Shown one piece after another: positions 61,721-64,000 of a DNA stretch of 64,000 nucleotides. The stretch's first letter is position 1. Every line of letters begins with the position of its first letter. Made by a program: the position numbers and the translations under genes. A model generated the notes under the pieces. That model saw only the letters and a program-made list of their open reading frames with translations, was not told the DNA's origin and made no database searches. The stretch comes from Streptomyces profundus (lineage in GTDB: Bacteria; Actinomycetota; Actinomycetes; Streptomycetales; Streptomycetaceae): positions 1,302,001-1,366,000 of the forward strand of contig NZ_CP082362.1 in NCBI RefSeq assembly GCF_020740535.1, in the 5' to 3' direction.

Positions 61721-62686
61721 TCAGGCCGCCGTGGCCAGGGGCAGGGTGCGGAGTTCGTGTTCGCTCGCGTTGGCGCCGGTGCAGACGACGGCGACGCGTT
61801 GGTCCGTGAAGACGGTGGGGTGGGCGATCAGGGCGGCAAGACCGGCCGCGCCGGCGCCCTCGGCGAGGGTGTGGGCGTCGCGGAGCAGGAGCCACTGCGC
61901 CGCGCCGATGGTCGCGTCGTCGACCAGCAGGAAATCGGCGAGGTGGGACCGGAGGAAGCCCTGGGTGAGGGCGAAGCCGCTGCCGATCGCCAGGCCCTCG
62001 GCGCGGGTGCGGTTGGGGCGGCTGAGCAGGGTGCCGGCGCGCCAGGAGTCGTGGGCGGCCGGGGAGGCGGCGGACTGGACGGCGATCACCCGGCAGCGGG
62101 GCGCCAGCGCCGCCGCGACCAGGCAGGCCGCCGCCGCGCCGCTGCCGCCGCCGACCGGCACCACGACCGCGTCCAGATCGGGCGCCTGTTCGAAGATCTC
62201 CAGATAGGTGGTGGCGACGCCGGCGACCAGCGCCGGCTCGTCGGCCGCGCTGACCAGCCGGCTGCCGCGCTCCTCGGCGATCCCCCGGGCCCGCTCGGCG
62301 GCCTCGGTCATGTCCCGGCCGGCCTCGATCAGCTCGGCGCCCAGCGCGCGCACCGCGGCGGCCTTGGTCGGGTTGGGGTCGGTGGGCATCACGATGGTGC
62401 AGGGCACCCCGTACCGCTTGGCCGCGTAGGCCAGTGACTGGGCATGGTTGCCCGTGGAGTAGCCGACGATGCCGGCCGCGCGTTCGTCCGCGTCCAGTCC
62501 GGCGAGCAGGGTCAGCCCGCCGCGCACCTTGAAGGCACCGGTGGGCTGCACGTTCTCGTGTTTGACCAGGACCTCGGCTCCGACGCTCGCGTCGAGGGCC
62601 GGATAGTTCCACATGGGGGTGGGGGGCAGCTGACCGGCGAGGGTGTGGCGGGCGGCCAGCGCGTCGGAGATGGTCGGCGGGCGCAT
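61721..62686 (-). CDS. PLP-dependent threonine/serine dehydratase family
   Basis: A 321-residue fold-type II PLP enzyme. The Schiff-base Lys lies in GAFKVRGG (~51) and the phosphate loop is GGGSGAA (~178). The segment YSTGNHAQSLAYAA is typical of threonine ammonia-lyase, serine racemase and related enzymes. It lacks a C-terminal ACT domain, so it is of the catabolic or serine-racemase type. ATG 62686 is preferred; GTG 62713 would add nine residues. It is divergent from a LysR regulator. Confidence 0.85.
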   Translation of the reverse strand: MRPPTISDALAARHTLAGQLPPTPMWNYPALDASVGAEVLVKHENVQPTGAFKVRGGLTLLAGLDADERAAGIVGYSTGNHAQSLAYAAKRYGVPCTIVMPTDPNPTKAAAVRALGAELIEAGRDMTEAAERARGIAEERGSRLVSAADEPALVAGVATTYLEIFEQAPDLDAVVVPVGGGSGAAAACLVAAALAPRCRVIAVQSAASPAAHDSWRAGTLLSRPNRTRAEGLAIGSGFALTQGFLRSHLADFLLVDDATIGAAQWLLLRDAHTLAEGAGAAGLAALIAHPTVFTDQRVAVVCTGANASEHELRTLPLATAA

Positions 62687-62741
62687 GTCGGCACTGTCCC
62701 ACGAAGGGGACACATAGCTCCAATGCTGAATTTCTCTGCTT

Positions 62742-62760
62742 CCATAGATCTGATCTATGG
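62742..62760. promoter_or_regulatory. LysR operator palindrome CCATAGATCTGATCTATGG
   Basis: A perfect 9-bp inverted repeat with one central base. ATAGATCTGATCTAT inside it fits the LysR T-N11-A rule. It lies between the divergent LysR and dehydratase genes. Confidence 0.75.
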
Positions 62761-62780
62761 GTTGTGCCTACCCTGCGGGT

Positions 62781-63689
62781 ATGTGGAATCTGACCCGGCT
62801 GCGGGTGCTGGTCGCGGTGGCCAGGGAGGGCTCGGTCACGGGGGCGGCCGAGGCGCTGCACTATGCCCAGCCCTCGGTGAGCCACCACCTGGCGAGGCTG
62901 GAGGCCGAGGTGGGTGTGGTGCTGGTGCGCCGGGCGGGGCGCGGGGTGCTGCTGACGGACGCGGGCCGGCTGCTGGTGGCGCGGGCGGAGGAGATCCTGG
63001 GGCGGGTGGAGTCGGCGCGGGCCGAGGTGGCCGCGCACGCCGGGCTGCGCACGGGGCGGGTGCGGCTGGCGGCGTTCCCCTCGTCGCTGGCCACCCTGGT
63101 GCCGCCGGCCGTGGCCCGGTTGGCGGCCGAACACCCGGGCGTCGAGCTGGCGTTGACGGAGGCGGAGCCGCCGGCCGCGTTGACCGCGCTGCGCAACGCC
63201 GATGTGGACGCCGCGCTGGTCTTCGCCCATGACGAGCCGCCGGCCGGTGACCAGCGCAACACCACGCTGGTGCCGCTGATGCGGGAGCCCCTCTTTCTCG
63301 TGACCCCGGCCGACTGCGAACCGGCGGCCACGCCAGGGGAGTTGGCCCGGCACGCCGACAAGAGCTGGATCGCCGGCTGCGAGCGGTGCCGGGCGCATCT
63401 GGTCTCGATATGCGAGCGGGCCGGGTTCACCCCTCGGATCACCTTCGAGACGGACGACTATGTGGCGGTCCAGTCGCTGGTGGCGGCGGGTCTGGGGGTG
63501 AGCGTGCTGCCGGGGCTGACGCTGGCGGCGCACCGGAACGAGCGGGTGCGGGTGGAGCGGCTGTCGGACGAGACCCGGCGGGTCTCGCTCGCCGTCTACG
63601 GCACCTCGCCGCCGGCCGAGCCGGTGGCGGCGTTCGGCGCGGTGCTGGCGGACACGGTCGCCGAGCAGCGTTGGACCGAGCCGGACTGA
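62781..63689 (+). CDS. LysR family transcriptional regulator
   Basis: A 302-residue LysR regulator with HTH LTRLRVLVAVAREGSVTGAAEALHYAQPSVSHHLARLEAEVGVVLVRRAGRGVLLTDAG and a substrate-binding domain (GRVRLAAFPSSLATLVPPAVARL, RITFETDDYVAVQSLVAAGLGVSVLPGL). ATG 62781 starts just before the HTH (MWNLTRLRV). It probably controls the divergent dehydratase gene in response to an amino acid or analogue. Confidence 0.9.
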   Translation: MWNLTRLRVLVAVAREGSVTGAAEALHYAQPSVSHHLARLEAEVGVVLVRRAGRGVLLTDAGRLLVARAEEILGRVESARAEVAAHAGLRTGRVRLAAFPSSLATLVPPAVARLAAEHPGVELALTEAEPPAALTALRNADVDAALVFAHDEPPAGDQRNTTLVPLMREPLFLVTPADCEPAATPGELARHADKSWIAGCERCRAHLVSICERAGFTPRITFETDDYVAVQSLVAAGLGVSVLPGLTLAAHRNERVRVERLSDETRRVSLAVYGTSPPAEPVAAFGAVLADTVAEQRWTEPD

Positions 63690-63737
63690 GCACCATCGCG
63701 CGCCGGAAGCGGCGCGGTCCGTGTCAGGATGCACGGC

Positions 63738-64000
63738 ATGCCTGGTCGCGCGTTGAGTTTCGGAGTGATGGCGGAAGCGTACGAGCGGTTCCGGCCCGGG
63801 TATCCGGAGGAGCTCGCCGGGGTGGTGCTGGCCTATGCGGGCCGGCCGGTGCGGACCGTGCTGGAGATCGGCGCGGGAACGGGGAAGGCGACCCGGTTGT
63901 TCGCCGGCCGGGGGCTCGCGGTCACGGCGACGGAGCCGGACGAGTCCATGCTCGCCGCGCTGCGTCGGCATGTCCCCGCGACGGTCCGCACGGTGCGGGC
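63738..64000 (+). CDS. Class I SAM-dependent methyltransferase, 3' truncated by the window
   Basis: The first 87 residues are in the window and the gene runs off the end. SAM motif I is VLEIGAGTGKATRLFA (~41-56), with TEPDESMLAALRR behind it. The opening AEAYERFRPGYPEELAG is typical of small-molecule methyltransferases. ATG 63738 has AGGA at eight bases spacing. The substrate is unknown. Confidence 0.8.
   Translation, partial: MPGRALSFGVMAEAYERFRPGYPEELAGVVLAYAGRPVRTVLEIGAGTGKATRLFAGRGLAVTATEPDESMLAALRRHVPATVRTVR

Overview
The window is a very high-GC chromosomal segment with GTG/TTG starts, GTGA/ATGA stop-start overlaps and Streptomyces-specific gene sets (maltose operon with divergent malR, glnE next to a glnA-like gene, a conservon, a Ca-type PI-PLC, an S1 protease of the streptogrisin type). 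It is almost certainly Streptomyces or a very close relative. The backbone order mal operon - glnE - glnA2 - nadE - htpX - panB - npdG - map is the usual core order as I recall it from S. coelicolor, with accessory modules inserted.

Layout. 1-5.7 kb: tail of an unknown protein, a HutC-type GntR regulator, a secreted Ca-dependent PI-PLC, an orphan NarL-type response regulator, a cupin and a sigma-factor-like membrane protein. 5.7-11.7 kb: TrmO-like protein, an orphan maltose-type promoter/operator with no gene behind it, an AraC/NmrA divergent pair, a D-aminoacylase-like amidohydrolase, a secreted M23 peptidase and RidA. 11.7-19.1 kb: complete maltose/maltodextrin operon malE-malF-malG-aglA plus a second MalR-like repressor on its tail, with malR divergent. 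19.2-26.3 kb: PAP2 membrane enzyme, a MITE-like palindrome, glnE, a BBE-type FAD oxidase and glnA2. 26.8-32.5 kb: conservon cvnA-B-C-D coupled to a CYP157-like P450, facing a terpene synthase with overlapping 3' ends. 32.6-42.8 kb: nadE, S1 protease, pspAB-htpX, EEP-family hydrolase, panB, npdG, map and an iron-box-controlled heme oxygenase. 42.9-47.8 kb: a second sugar ABC importer without ATPase plus an intracellular GH13 enzyme. 47.9-56.6 kb: an FCD-GntR repressor divergent from a seven-gene operon for uptake and hydrolysis of an unidentified amide/imide. 56.6-64 kb: DUF1275 protein, small membrane protein, a 1294-residue Hsp90-like ATPase with seven winged-helix-like repeats, a threonine/serine dehydratase with divergent LysR regulator, and a truncated methyltransferase.

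How the genes work together. Two solute-binding/permease sets (mal and the 43-46 kb set) lack their own ATPase and probably share the genome's MsiK. Imported alpha-glucosides are split by the adjacent GH13 enzymes. The 48-56 kb operon has its own ATPase and combines four different amide- or ester-bond hydrolases behind an NMT1-type binding protein, under a repressor whose likely operator occurs twice in the divergent promoter.

Most unusual items: the Hsp90-like/winged-helix-repeat protein with an N-terminal amyloid-signalling-like motif, which I read as a candidate biological-conflict or signalling ATPase; the amide operon; and the conservon-P450-terpene synthase locus. No tRNA, rRNA, CRISPR array, complete insertion sequence or prophage was seen.
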